A stretch of 64,000 nt of DNA from Bacillus renqingensis (GCF_016464375.1 NZ_JADDIU010000001.1:62001-126000); one strand, 5' to 3'. Numbered from the stretch's first letter, positions 1 to 9,105 are shown. Notes: generated by a model from the sequence alone, not told the origin. A program made the numbers and translations.

Positions 1-388
1 TGTAGGAATGAATGATATTTTTATAATGCTCGCAGAATAGCACCTCTGAAGTGGGGCGAACCACCAATCTTTCTGCCAGTTCCTCAGAACCGCCGTGTGT
101 CACCCATGCGACTTCAGGTGCAAAGCCTTCAACGTGGTCCTTCTCTTTTTGCAGCAGGCTTTCTGGAATAAACAGTGGCATATACACATTCTCATGCCCT
201 GTTTCTTTAATGCGATGGTCAAGCTCATTTTTAATATTATCCCAAAGGGCAAAACCATATGGGCGAATGATCATTGAACCACGCACACTTGAATAATCAA
301 TTAAATCTGCTTTTGTAACAACATCTGTATACCACTGGGCAAAATCCTCGTCCATGCTGGTTACATCTTTTACAAATTCCTTTGCCAT
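1..388 (-). CDS. proS: Prolyl-tRNA synthetase, N-terminal part (cut by window edge)
   Basis: Charges tRNA-Pro with proline in the cytoplasm. The visible 129 residues begin [20 protein letters not shown] and continue through the class II motif-1 area ([15 protein letters not shown]) and the VVRPTSE motif-2 approach. This N-terminus matches the eukaryote/archaeal-like (type 3) ProRS, which lacks the editing insertion of the E. coli type; many Bacillus carry it as a second enzyme. The ATG at 388 follows a GAGGTG ribosome site. The 3' end lies outside the window. It is preceded by a proline T-box leader, so expression is expected to rise when uncharged tRNA-Pro accumulates. Confidence 0.93.
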   Translation of the reverse strand, partial: MAKEFVKDVTSMDEDFAQWYTDVVTKADLIDYSSVRGSMIIRPYGFALWDNIKNELDHRIKETGHENVYMPLFIPESLLQKEKDHVEGFAPEVAWVTHGGSEELAERLVVRPTSEVLFCEHYKNIIHSY

Positions 389-404
389 TTTTTACACCTC
401 ATTA

Positions 405-500
405 TTTTTCAAAAATTGTCCAGCTCCACAAGGAAAGCTTCGACAGCAGCATCACGTGAAGGGAATACCATAGTTTTTTCGAGGAATGCCTGGGGGCTCT
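405..500. repeat. Partial copy of a dispersed intergenic repeat inside the proS leader
   Basis: The stretch with CTCCACAAGG, GCTTCGACAGCA and TTTTTTCGAGGA closely resembles 9255-9335 in the larger repeat at 9152-9361. It lies between the T-box terminator and the proS start codon, so it is transcribed as untranslated leader. The function, if any, is unknown. Confidence 0.6.
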
Positions 501-592
501 ATGGTGTCGATAAAAAGACTAAAAACAACCTTCCAAGCCGAATCATCCAGCCCCGCGCCCCTGATTAAGATGCTTCTGCTTTTCTCCACATT

Positions 593-833
593 AAAAGGCC
601 TTGATCCTAAAAAGGGACCAAGGCCTGGCGGTACCACCCTACATTTGTAAGCAGCTGCTTTACACTCTTTCCATGATAACGGAATATATCCGCTTGTATC
701 TTCAAATAATCCGACACAGAACTCGTGAGGCAGGTTCGAATGACCGTCTTAAGAAACCTCTCAGCAATGGCTTCCTCTCTGCGTAAGACCGCTTCATTTT
801 ACTAATCCCCGTCATTGTTTCAATATATATGTT
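593..833 (-). promoter_or_regulatory. T-box riboswitch (proline) upstream of proS
   Basis: Read on the minus strand, the leader has an AGTA-containing stem I base, a GA-rich internal loop (AGAGAGGAAGCC), a candidate specifier CCU followed by G (732-734), and the conserved T-box TGGTACCGCC at 627-636. It ends in a terminator whose arms are GGCCTTGGTCC and GGATCAAGGCC followed by TTTT (593-625). In this class, uncharged tRNA pairs with specifier and T-box, stabilises the antiterminator and allows read-through. The CCU specifier agrees with the downstream proS. Confidence 0.9.
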
Positions 834-839
834 GAAAAA

Positions 840-868
840 ATTATATATTTCCAAATACAAAAAGTCAA
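840..868 (-). promoter_or_regulatory. SigA-type promoter for the proS T-box leader
   Basis: On the minus strand TTGACT (863-868) is separated by 17 bp from TATAAT (840-845), a near-consensus vegetative promoter placing the transcript start near 833. Confidence 0.75.
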
Positions 869-901
869 TTCCTTCTCATAATTATTGTCGATTTTTTTAA
901 A

Positions 902-961
902 TTGACCCGTTCCCCTTTTCATTATATAGTTTAATACGTGAATAGTTCAACAGTTTAACTA
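902..961 (+). promoter_or_regulatory. Promoter and MarR operator for the efflux pair
   Basis: TTGACC (902-907), 17 bp, TATAGT (925-930) forms a good SigA promoter. Just downstream, 943-961 is a 19-bp near-perfect palindrome (TAGTTCAAC A GTTTAACTA, one mismatch), a typical MarR-family operator size and position, so the regulator encoded next probably represses its own operon here. Confidence 0.7.
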
Positions 962-989
962 ACTTTAGAACAAATGGGGGGAAGATAGG

Positions 990-1451
990 TTGGAAAACAG
1001 CATGATCCAAGAGTTGATTGACCGCTATGTAACGATTTCCTTTCAGGTACATAAAAAAGCCGAGACGTTAATTAAGAGGCAGATTAGCAACGAATTAACG
1101 AACGATCAACACTATATATTAAGGTATATCCAGCAATCAGGTAGCTGTACATCAACGGAATTAGCAGCTGTATTTGATGTAAACAAAAGCGCTATCACCG
1201 CCATTATTAACCGGATGGCAGACAGAGGATGGATTCAAAGAACACGCGATGAAAACGACCGCAGGATTGTTTTCTTAACATTAACGGAAGAAGGCAATCA
1301 ACTATACCTTAAGGCTCAAGAAAAAATTCATCTCTTAGTTGAATCGATCATTACTCAATTTGAAGAAACCGAAATTACGACATTCATTCAGACGTTTGAG
1401 AAACTTGCGCAAATCTTAGCCCGCAAGAAAGACGAAGAAATGGGGGAATAA
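990..1451 (+). CDS. MarR-family transcriptional regulator
   Basis: A 153-residue winged-helix DNA-binding protein. The central part reads as the MarR fold: the recognition helix region (TELAAVFDVNKSAITAIINRM) and the wing (RTRDENDRRIVFLTLTEEG) are clear. Start is TTG at 990, preceded by GGGGGGAAG; an ATG at 1002 is the alternative. It ends 3 bp before an MMPL exporter gene, so the two form an operon. A palindrome at 943-961 between promoter and gene suggests autorepression relieved by a ligand, probably a substrate of the pump. The ligand is not predictable from sequence. Confidence 0.9.
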   Translation: MENSMIQELIDRYVTISFQVHKKAETLIKRQISNELTNDQHYILRYIQQSGSCTSTELAAVFDVNKSAITAIINRMADRGWIQRTRDENDRRIVFLTLTEEGNQLYLKAQEKIHLLVESIITQFEETEITTFIQTFEKLAQILARKKDEEMGE

Positions 1452-1454
1452 CAC

Positions 1455-4400
1455 ATGAGAGCTATCATTAAAGGAAAATGGTTCATCCTTATCGCTTGGA
1501 TTGCCGTAATTATCGGTCTATTTATGGTGGCGCCGAACATGGAAAACCTTGTTCGGGAAAAAGGGCAAATTACCGTCCCAAAAGGGTATTCGTCAACCAT
1601 TGCGGAACAAATTCTCCATGATGTCCAATCAAGTGAGAATAGAGGCGAGGATTTGCAAACCGCCTTAGTATTCCATCGTGATAAAAAGCTCACAAAGGAT
1701 GACTTTGCAGCTGCAAAAAAGGCAGTGAACGAGCTGGAACAGCATAAAGAAGAACTGGGCATTACTGAAATCCTCACCCACTTCAATCAAAAGGAACTAA
1801 AGGATCAGCTTGTATCAAAGGACGGCAAGACCATCCTTGTTTCTTTAAAAGTAACGACTAATGGCCGTGAAGCAAAGGAGATTAGCAAAGCTTTATATGA
1901 TGTGATTGATAATATTAAACTGGATCACTATTATACAGGCAGCTGGGTCATTGGCGAGGATCTTGTCACCAATTCACAGGAAGGTTTGAAAAAAACGGAA
2001 GGCATTACTGTTGTTTTTATTTTAGCCGTGCTGCTGCTTGTATTTAGATCTGCTATTGCCCCGATTATTCCATTAATCACGGTCGGCTTCAGCTATCTAA
2101 CAGCGCAATCGATAGTCGCAATATTAGTTGATAAGCTGGATTTCCCGTTATCAACATTTACACAGATTTTCTTGGTTGCCGTTCTATTCGGTATCGGTAC
2201 AGACTATTGTATTTTGCTCCTAAGCCGGTTTAAGGAAGAATTAGCGAAACATGATCAGGTAACGGAAGCGATTGTGACCACCTACCGCACCGCTGGAAAA
2301 ACAGTGTTCTTTAGCGGGATTGCCGTGTTAATTGGATTTGCATCGATTGGACTATCAACATTCCAGCTCTACAAATCAGCGGCAGCCGTCGCGATAGGTG
2401 TCGCGATCCTGTTACTTGCCCTGGTTACTGTAGTTCCCTTTTTCATGGCCGTTCTTGGTAAAAAACTATTTTGGCCATCGAAAGGCAAGCTGGAACACGG
2501 GGACAGCAAAATATGGAGCGTGATGGGCAGATTTTCACTGGCGCGCCCATTAGTAGCCTTTATCATTGTCGCGATTGTTGCCGTGCCGTTCTTATTCACT
2601 TATAAAGATCAACTATCCTTTAACTCACTGGAAGAAATCAGCGATCATTATCCTTCCATTAAAGGCTTTAATCTCATTGCTGATTCCTTCGGCCCAGGGG
2701 AATCCATGCCTACGCAGATTGTCATTAAAAATGATGACCAGATGAATACAACTGACTATCTTGCACTTGCCGATACAATCAGCCAGGAGCTGAAAAAAGT
2801 AGAGGATGTAAAAACAGTCCGCTCTATTACTCGTCCAACCGGTAAGCCCATTGAAGATTTTTATCTTTCCAAGCAGGTTGGCAGTCTAGGCAACGGACTT
2901 GAAAAAGGAAATCATGGCATCCAAAAAATTAGTGATGGGCTTGAGGAAGCCGGCAGCCAAATGGCCGCTAATCAGCCGCAAATACGGGAGGCCACGAACG
3001 GTATTAACAAATTGATCAAGGGCACCTCCGACCTGAAAACAGGAATGGGCTCCCTCCAAAACGGGTTAAGCCAAATTGAGAAAGGGCTTAAAGACGGCTC
3101 GCTCGGAGCTCGTGATGCCCGCAAAGGCCTAGAGGAAATTACAACCCAATCCAAAAGACTATTAGCCGGATATAAACAGCTGTTGAACGGCTATGAAAAG
3201 GCTAACACAGGTTTAGGAACACTTAAGAAGCACTATGATGAGATTGCCGACAATCTGACCAAATTGCATAACGGCCTTGCTGCTACCGATCCCTATTTTG
3301 CCGGCCTTGAAAGAGATTATCAAGGAATCGCGCTCAATCCAAACTATCAAGCCATTAAAATGACCATAAAAGGTGTTAAAGGAGTTCCGGGAATTCCGGA
3401 TTCACCAGGTGCCGAAGCCGCCACCCAGCAGTTAGCTGAGGGCTTGAGGCAAGTAAATAGCGGCCTTAAAGAAGCACAAGACGTGCTTACAGTCGCCAAT
3501 AGCAAATTCGCAGAAGTAATCAACGGTCAGCGCCAGCTAATTAATGGGATGGGACAGCTGATTACCGGGATGAAACAACTCGAAGCTGGGCTTGTGAAAA
3601 TGGAAAACGGCCAAGGACAAATTGTCTCTAAACTGCCGCAATTATCCAATGGTTTGGATGGTCTAAAAAATGGCCAGCAACAAGTTCTTACCGGTTTCCA
3701 AACGATGGGTGGGCAAATTAACCAGCTATCAGATGGCCTAACAAAGAGCGCGGATGGTTTGAATGAAGTATCAAAAGGTCTAAATTCTGCACAAAACTAT
3801 CTTTCAGATGTATCCAAGCAAAAGCAAAATGGTTTTTACATTCCAAAGGATGTGTTGGAGAGCGATGATTTTGCTGAAGCACTTGATACCTATTTGTCAA
3901 AGGACCGCAAAGTGATGACGATGGATGTGGTCTTTAATAAAAATCCTTATTCTAATAAGGCAATAGAGCGGATACCGGAAATAAAAGATGCGGTAAAACG
4001 CGCCATTAAGGATACAAAACTGGAGAATGCAAAAGTTGCCGTTGGCGGAGTTTCCAGTATGCAAAATGATCTTGATACGATTTCAAAAGGAGATTATTCT
4101 AGAACGGTTGTATTGATGCTTGGAGGAATTTTTATCATCTTAATCATCCTGCTCCGTTCATTGATTATGCCGCTTTATTTAATTGGCTCATTAATCCTGA
4201 CCTACTATACATCCATGTCGATTTCAGAAATGATTTTTATCAACTGGTTAGGCTATACTGGAATAAGCTGGGCAGTTCCATTCTTTGCGTTTGTCATCTT
4301 AGTTGCTCTTGGTATTGATTATAGTATATTCTTAATGGATCGTTTCAACGAGTATCGTCATTTACCTGTTGAGCAAGCCATTTTGGAATCAATGAAAAAG

Positions 4401-4616
4401 ATGGGCACAGTGATTATATCGGCAGCGGTTATCTTGGGTGGTACCTTTGCAGCCATGATGCCGTCGGGTGTTCTTTCGTTGCTTGAAATTGCCACAATTC
4501 TACTAATTGGCCTTGCCTTATATGCCTTAGTCGTACTGCCATTATTCGTCCCCGTCATGGTCAGAACATTTGGAGAGGCAAACTGGTGGCCATTTATCGA
4601 AAAAAATAAGGAATAA
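1455..4616 (+). CDS. MMPL/RND-family membrane exporter (YdgH-like)
   Basis: A 1053-residue membrane protein of the MMPL branch of RND transporters. It has an N-terminal membrane segment, an extracellular domain, a first membrane bundle around residues 175-360 (with the conserved GTDYCILLLSRFKEE signature), a second large extracellular region around 390-880, and a second bundle with GIDYSIFLMDRFNEY. The second extracellular region contains many xxxLxxG-type repeats (for example NGLSQIEKGL and KQLEAGLVKMENG), as seen in YdgH and YhgE/Pip proteins. It is co-transcribed with the upstream MarR gene, so an inducible efflux role for a toxic or lipidic compound is inferred. The substrate is unknown. 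Confidence 0.88.
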   Translation: MRAIIKGKWFILIAWIAVIIGLFMVAPNMENLVREKGQITVPKGYSSTIAEQILHDVQSSENRGEDLQTALVFHRDKKLTKDDFAAAKKAVNELEQHKEELGITEILTHFNQKELKDQLVSKDGKTILVSLKVTTNGREAKEISKALYDVIDNIKLDHYYTGSWVIGEDLVTNSQEGLKKTEGITVVFILAVLLLVFRSAIAPIIPLITVGFSYLTAQSIVAILVDKLDFPLSTFTQIFLVAVLFGIGTDYCILLLSRFKEELAKHDQVTEAIVTTYRTAGKTVFFSGIAVLIGFASIGLSTFQLYKSAAAVAIGVAILLLALVTVVPFFMAVLGKKLFWPSKGKLEHGDSKIWSVMGRFSLARPLVAFIIVAIVAVPFLFTYKDQLSFNSLEEISDHYPSIKGFNLIADSFGPGESMPTQIVIKNDDQMNTTDYLALADTISQELKKVEDVKTVRSITRPTGKPIEDFYLSKQVGSLGNGLEKGNHGIQKISDGLEEAGSQMAANQPQIREATNGINKLIKGTSDLKTGMGSLQNGLSQIEKGLKDGSLGARDARKGLEEITTQSKRLLAGYKQLLNGYEKANTGLGTLKKHYDEIADNLTKLHNGLAATDPYFAGLERDYQGIALNPNYQAIKMTIKGVKGVPGIPDSPGAEAATQQLAEGLRQVNSGLKEAQDVLTVANSKFAEVINGQRQLINGMGQLITGMKQLEAGLVKMENGQGQIVSKLPQLSNGLDGLKNGQQQVLTGFQTMGGQINQLSDGLTKSADGLNEVSKGLNSAQNYLSDVSKQKQNGFYIPKDVLESDDFAEALDTYLSKDRKVMTMDVVFNKNPYSNKAIERIPEIKDAVKRAIKDTKLENAKVAVGGVSSMQNDLDTISKGDYSRTVVLMLGGIFIILIILLRSLIMPLYLIGSLILTYYTSMSISEMIFINWLGYTGISWAVPFFAFVILVALGIDYSIFLMDRFNEYRHLPVEQAILESMKKMGTVIISAAVILGGTFAAMMPSGVLSLLEIATILLIGLALYALVVLPLFVPVMVRTFGEANWWPFIEKNKE

Positions 4617-4625
4617 CTAACCAAG

Positions 4626-4664
4626 AAGCACGCTAATCGTTTTAAGATCAGTGTGCTTTTTCAT
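4626..4664 (+). terminator. Rho-independent terminator after the MMPL gene
   Basis: Arms AAGCACGCT and AGTGTGCTT (one G-T wobble) followed by TTTTT. Confidence 0.75.
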
Positions 4665-4756
4665 ATACTATAAAAATAAAATATTATAACAAAAAAATTT
4701 TTTCCTCGCTAAATCCGATAGCTTGTCCATTTGATGGTACCTGAAAATGGCACTAT

Positions 4757-4785
4757 TCCTTTATCGGGATAAAGGATATTATACT
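4757..4785 (+). promoter_or_regulatory. Dyad and possible promoter upstream of the alanine symporter
   Basis: TCCTTTATCG/GGATAAAGGA (4757-4776) is a near-perfect palindrome immediately upstream of a TATACT hexamer (4780-4785). It could be an operator; the regulator is unknown. A second candidate -10 (TATAAT) lies closer to the gene. Confidence 0.35.
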
Positions 4786-4871
4786 GGGAATATTTTAAAA
4801 ATAGGAAAAATTGTTTCTATTATTTTCGTTCTGTTATATAATAGTCATAATAAAGACAAAGGGGGAAACTT

Positions 4872-6329
4872 ATGGAGACATTTGTAAATTGGCTCAATAA
4901 TATTATTTGGAGCCCAGCTCTCATTTATCTTTGTTTAGGGGCAGGTTTGTTTTATTCCATTGCTACAAGATTTCTTCAGGTCAGGCATATGAAAGATATT
5001 ATTCCTTTAATGTTCAAAGGTGGTAAGTCTGAAGCCGGAATCTCTTCATTTCAAGCATTATCCCTTGCGTTATCCGGTCGTGTGGGAACAGGAAACATTG
5101 CCGGAGTGGCAACAGCCATTGCCTTTGGTGGCCCAGGTGCCGTTTTCTGGATGTGGGCTATTGCTTTCTTAGGCGCCGGCTCTGCATTTGTTGAAGCGGC
5201 GTTAGGTCAGGTTTATAAAGTAAAACAAGATGGTCAATTCCGGGGCGGCCCGGCCTATTACATTGAAAAAGGCTTAAAAATGAAATGGTATGCTGTGTTA
5301 TTTGCAATTGTAACTGTCATCGCTACCGGAATGCTATTACCGGGGGTCCAGGCAAATAGTATCGCCTCTAGTGTGAAGGAAGCCTTCGGTATTAACCCAT
5401 TCATCACTGGAGTCATACTTGTCGTATTACTAGCGGTGATTATTTTTGGCGGCGTTAAGCGGATTGCACGTGTAGCAGAATTTGTCGTCCCTTTTATGGC
5501 GCTGGGTTATATTTTAGTTGCGTTAATCATTACGTTTATGAATATTTCCGCACTGCCAGGCGTCATTAAGCTTATCTTCACCAGTGCATTTGGAGCAGAT
5601 GCTGCCTTTGGAGGGATCGTTGGAGCGGCCATTTCTTGGGGGGTAAAACGTGGGATTTACTCAAACGAAGCAGGACAGGGAACAGCCCCTCATGCTGCAG
5701 CAGCTGCTGAAGTATCTCATCCGGCAAAGCAAGGAATCGTTCAAGCGTTTTCAGTGTATGTTGATACATTATTCGTCTGCTCTGCAACAGCATTTATGAT
5801 TTTAATGACCGGAATGTATAATGTTACTCCGGAAGGTAAAAGCGAAATTGTTAATAAACTTGGGAATGTTGAGCCTGGTCCAATCTACACCCAAAGTGCA
5901 GTAGAATCTGTCATGCCGGGATTCGGTGCTCCATTTGTTGCGATTGCATTGTTCTTCTTCGCCTTTACAACTATTATGGCTTATTATTATATGGCGGAAA
6001 CAAACCTTGCCTATATTAACCAAAAGAAAAAGCGCATATGGTCAGAATATCTTCTTAAAATTGCTATCCTAGGGATGGTCCTTTATGGATGTGTGAAGAC
6101 AGCTAAGCTCGCATGGACCTTAGGGGACATCGGTGTTGGAAGTATGGCTTGGTTAAATATTATTGCTATCCTTGTTCTTTCAAAGACTGCTTTCAAAGTG
6201 CTGAAAGACTATGAGACACAGCTTAAAGAAGGGAAGGATCCCGTCTTTGACCCAGTCAAGTTAGGAATCAAAGATGCCGACTTCTGGGAGAAAGAGTATG
6301 TCCCAATTGAACAAGAAAAGACTGGGTAA
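4872..6329 (+). CDS. Sodium/alanine (glycine) symporter, AGCS family
   Basis: A 485-residue polytopic membrane protein that imports alanine or glycine with sodium. Family hallmarks are visible: the SGRVGTGNIAGVATAIAFGGPGA motif near residue 68, the RGGPAYYIEKGL segment, and the SNEAGQGTAPHAAAAAE motif near 262. Length and hydrophobic pattern fit full-length AGCS carriers such as AlsT. The ATG follows AAAGGGGGAAA. It is a single gene bounded by terminators. The actual substrate (alanine, glycine or glutamine) cannot be settled from sequence. Confidence 0.92.
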   Translation: METFVNWLNNIIWSPALIYLCLGAGLFYSIATRFLQVRHMKDIIPLMFKGGKSEAGISSFQALSLALSGRVGTGNIAGVATAIAFGGPGAVFWMWAIAFLGAGSAFVEAALGQVYKVKQDGQFRGGPAYYIEKGLKMKWYAVLFAIVTVIATGMLLPGVQANSIASSVKEAFGINPFITGVILVVLLAVIIFGGVKRIARVAEFVVPFMALGYILVALIITFMNISALPGVIKLIFTSAFGADAAFGGIVGAAISWGVKRGIYSNEAGQGTAPHAAAAAEVSHPAKQGIVQAFSVYVDTLFVCSATAFMILMTGMYNVTPEGKSEIVNKLGNVEPGPIYTQSAVESVMPGFGAPFVAIALFFFAFTTIMAYYYMAETNLAYINQKKKRIWSEYLLKIAILGMVLYGCVKTAKLAWTLGDIGVGSMAWLNIIAILVLSKTAFKVLKDYETQLKEGKDPVFDPVKLGIKDADFWEKEYVPIEQEKTG

Positions 6330-6343
6330 AGAAAAAATAATCT

Positions 6344-6383
6344 AAAAAAGGACTGACCTTCGTTTAGTGTCAGCCCTTTTTTA
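6344..6383. terminator. Bidirectional terminator between the symporter and LD-carboxypeptidase genes
   Basis: AAAAAGGACTGAC and GTCAGCCCTTTTTT form a stem flanked by A and T tracts, so it can stop transcription from both convergent genes. Confidence 0.75.
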
Positions 6384-6453
6384 CTTGTTATTCCGCTAAT
6401 TTACGATAGGAATGGGGATTTTTTGACCATTTATCCGCGTGAACCCCCTCCTT

Positions 6454-7383
6454 TCAAATAACGCCTGAATCGATAATAAGTCTTTTTTCATCCGTATTTA
6501 ACGTTGCCTGAACGCCGAATGGAATGGCTATATGCGGATTGCAATGACCGATTTGCAGCCCCTTGAGCGCCGGTTTTGATGCTAAATTGACGTAGTGATC
6601 GATAACTGTATCCAGCGTTAATGATAATTCTCTTTTTGGAAGACAATCATGGAAATCACCGATTAATATTCCACTGGCGCTCCCAAGCTTTCCAGCCATA
6701 TAAAGCTGATTCAACATCCTATCAACGGCTCGCGGCTCTTCATTGATATCTTCAATGAACAATAGCTTATCCTTTGTCTCCATTTCAAACTTTGTTCCAA
6801 GTGTACTTACTAGCAAGGATAAATTTCCTCCGACTAGTGGTCCTGTCGCCGTCCCGTCAATTAATACAGCTAACGGCGATATTTTTTCACTGTAGGATAA
6901 CACAGTTGGATGGAATAATTGCAAGAACCCTTCTTTTGACAATGGATGAATATCTTCCTTCCCAATATCCGACGCTAACATCGGACCGTGGAAGGTAACT
7001 AGTCCGGTTTCCTGTCTTAAAGCGGTATGTAAAAAAGTCATATCACTGTAACCCCAGAAAATTTTCGGATTATCGCGGACGATTTCAACCTCAATATGGG
7101 CAGCAATTCTTCCGCTCCCGTACCCGCCGCAGGCGCATATAATAGCTTTCACCTCTTGGTCTAAAAACATTTCATGCAAGTCGTCAAGCCGCTCTTGATC
7201 CGTTCCCGCTAAATAACCATTCATTTTCGTTACACTCTTACCTATTTTCACGTTTAGCCCGAGCTCGTTTAAAAACTGAATCCCTTGTTTAAGATTTTCA
7301 AGATTGGGCGGGCTTGCCGGAGCAATAACCCCAACGGTATCACCTTTTTTCAAACGATTGGGTTTTACAAATGGCATGTTCAT
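6454..7383 (-). CDS. LD-carboxypeptidase, peptidase family S66
   Basis: A 309-residue cytoplasmic serine peptidase that cleaves the L-Lys/DAP - D-Ala bond of murein tetrapeptides during wall recycling; relatives include YkfA and the microcin-immunity protein MccF. The N-terminal GDTVGVIAPASPP motif, the nucleophile elbow GYSDMT near residue 116 and the glutamate-containing FIEDINEEP segment are present, with a C-terminal GHCNPHIAIPFG segment that carries the expected histidine. Two in-frame starts (7383 and 7377) follow AAAGGGGG; the inner one has better spacing. Specificity between murein and peptide antibiotic substrates is not determinable here. Confidence 0.9.
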   Translation of the reverse strand: MNMPFVKPNRLKKGDTVGVIAPASPPNLENLKQGIQFLNELGLNVKIGKSVTKMNGYLAGTDQERLDDLHEMFLDQEVKAIICACGGYGSGRIAAHIEVEIVRDNPKIFWGYSDMTFLHTALRQETGLVTFHGPMLASDIGKEDIHPLSKEGFLQLFHPTVLSYSEKISPLAVLIDGTATGPLVGGNLSLLVSTLGTKFEMETKDKLLFIEDINEEPRAVDRMLNQLYMAGKLGSASGILIGDFHDCLPKRELSLTLDTVIDHYVNLASKPALKGLQIGHCNPHIAIPFGVQATLNTDEKRLIIDSGVI

Positions 7384-7587
7384 GACCCCCTTTCTTCTAC
7401 TAGTCTATGATGGGAGAACAAAAGGATGTTCCGTAATTCCATTGTTCTTGGAATTCAGAATTGTAATAGATAATCATTGAAACTTTTCCCTTGTTAATCC
7501 GTACTTATTTAAGGAAAACCATTTAAATTTCCCCTAGTTCGAACAACCAATTATAATAGGAATAGATGAAAGGAGAGAGTTATAATA

Positions 7588-9066
7588 ATGGGCGTTACTC
7601 TTAGTAAAGGACAAAAAGTCGATCTGACAAAGGCACACCCTGGTTTACAGAACGTCGTCGTGGGTCTCGGATGGAATAGTAATCTTGGTTCTAACTTCGA
7701 TTTAGATGCTTCCGCTTTTCTTTTAGGCCAAAACAGCAAAGTTCAAAGTGATCAGGATTTTGTTTTTTATAATAATCCTTCGGGCGGCAGCGGCTCCATC
7801 ATTTATAGCGGGGACAATCGTATTGGATCAGGCGCACAGGATGCAGAACAAATACGGATTGATTTAGGCAGGGTCCCGGTCCATATTCACCGAATTGCCT
7901 TTACGATTACCATCCACGATGCCCAAGCAAAGCGGCAAAATTTCGGACAAGTATCGGATTCTTACGTTCGGATTTTTAATGAACAAACAAATGAGGAACT
8001 GTTACGCTACAATTTAGGGATGGATTTTACGGTGGAAACAGCGATTGTCGCAGCGGAACTTTACCGCCATAACGGGGAGTGGAAATTCAACGCGATTGGC
8101 AGTGGATTTCAAGGTGGTTTAGCGGCCTTATGCCAGAACTTCGGGATTACGGTTGATGATCCTCCGGCAAGCACACCAGTAGCACCACCGACTCATCAGC
8201 CAAGCCAACTGTTGAACCAGAATACAAGTCATACACACCAGCAGCAATCCAGTTCATATAATCCTTATCAAGCGTCTCAGCAGCCTTATGACCCATACCG
8301 TCAGGGCCAAAATAACCAGCAACTGTATCAACAGCCTGCGCCGCATCAACAGGAACCATCCTACCGCGAGCCTTCCTTTGGTTATCCGGCTCAAGCAAAT
8401 TCCGTACCGCCTGCTGCCAATCGTACATATGGTGGAGACGATATCGTCTGCCCGCGCTGTCATTCTTCAAATGTCCGTACCGGTAAAAAAGGATTCGGTT
8501 TAGGAAAGGCTGCAATTGGTGGATTAATTCTTGGACCTGTAGGGTTATTGGGCGGTTTTATCGGGCAAAATCAGTTGAAATTTACCTGTAATAATTGCGG
8601 CAGCACATGGTCCCCCTCGCAAACAGACTATGCTGAATGGGCCCATAACCAAAAAAGAAAAGCGACTGAGTTATTTAATCGTTACAAAAGCCAAGATGTG
8701 CTTGATGCAGTAGTGGCCGCCTGTGCCTTAGTGGCACTCGCTGACGGCTATTTGGACGCATCGGAACGGCAAAAGATGATAGAATTTGTCCATCAAAGCG
8801 AAGAGCTATGCGTCTTTGATACAAACAAAGTCATTCAACGATTTAACCTCTTTGTTTCAAGACTCGAAAATGATCGAGTTGTTGGCCGTGCCGAGGCTTT
8901 TCGTGCTCTCGGAAAAATCAGAACAAAGCCGGAAATCGCCCGCCTAGTCGCCCGTTATTGCATTGCCATCGGGTATGCGGATGGAACGTTTGATCAAAAT
9001 GAAAAACAGACAGTTGTAGACATTTGTCACGAGCTGGGTCTAAATCCGGCAGAGTTTTTATCATAA
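7588..9066 (+). CDS. TerD-domain protein fused to zinc ribbon and TerB-like domain
   Basis: A 492-residue modular protein. Residues 1-185 are a TerD domain (start MGVTLSKGQKVDLTK, motif GLGWNSNLGSNFDLDASAF with calcium-binding acidic residues). Residues 190-285 are a Pro/Gln/Ser-rich linker. A zinc ribbon follows, with CPRC near 287 and CNNC near 333, enclosing a glycine-rich hydrophobic stretch (AAIGGLILGPVGLLGGFIG). Residues 350-492 resemble TerB: two helical repeats, each with an acidic motif (LADGYLDASE and YADGTFDQNE). TerD and TerB are usually separate proteins of tellurium/stress-response systems, so this is a self-contained version. ATG follows GGAGAGAG. Function is inferred as membrane- or metal-linked stress response. 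Confidence 0.88.
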   Translation: MGVTLSKGQKVDLTKAHPGLQNVVVGLGWNSNLGSNFDLDASAFLLGQNSKVQSDQDFVFYNNPSGGSGSIIYSGDNRIGSGAQDAEQIRIDLGRVPVHIHRIAFTITIHDAQAKRQNFGQVSDSYVRIFNEQTNEELLRYNLGMDFTVETAIVAAELYRHNGEWKFNAIGSGFQGGLAALCQNFGITVDDPPASTPVAPPTHQPSQLLNQNTSHTHQQQSSSYNPYQASQQPYDPYRQGQNNQQLYQQPAPHQQEPSYREPSFGYPAQANSVPPAANRTYGGDDIVCPRCHSSNVRTGKKGFGLGKAAIGGLILGPVGLLGGFIGQNQLKFTCNNCGSTWSPSQTDYAEWAHNQKRKATELFNRYKSQDVLDAVVAACALVALADGYLDASERQKMIEFVHQSEELCVFDTNKVIQRFNLFVSRLENDRVVGRAEAFRALGKIRTKPEIARLVARYCIAIGYADGTFDQNEKQTVVDICHELGLNPAEFLS

Positions 9067-9069
9067 TAC

Positions 9070-9105
9070 AAGCAAAAGCCTCCTTACCGTGGGAGGCTTT
9101 TGCTT
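9070..9105 (+). terminator. Strong terminator after the TerD gene
   Basis: Arms AGCAAAAGCCTCC and GGGAGGCTTTTGCT with a TTACCGT loop. Confidence 0.85.

Noticed and set aside
452-637. Minus-strand 61-codon frame in the proS leader
   Set aside because: It overlaps the T-box terminator and repeat and has no homologous look; treated as leader RNA.
1388-1786. Minus-strand 132-codon frame
   Set aside because: Antisense to the MarR/MMPL junction; serine-rich shadow without a ribosome site.
8147-8515. Minus-strand 122-codon frame
   Set aside because: Shadow of the Pro/Gln-rich linker of the TerD fusion protein.
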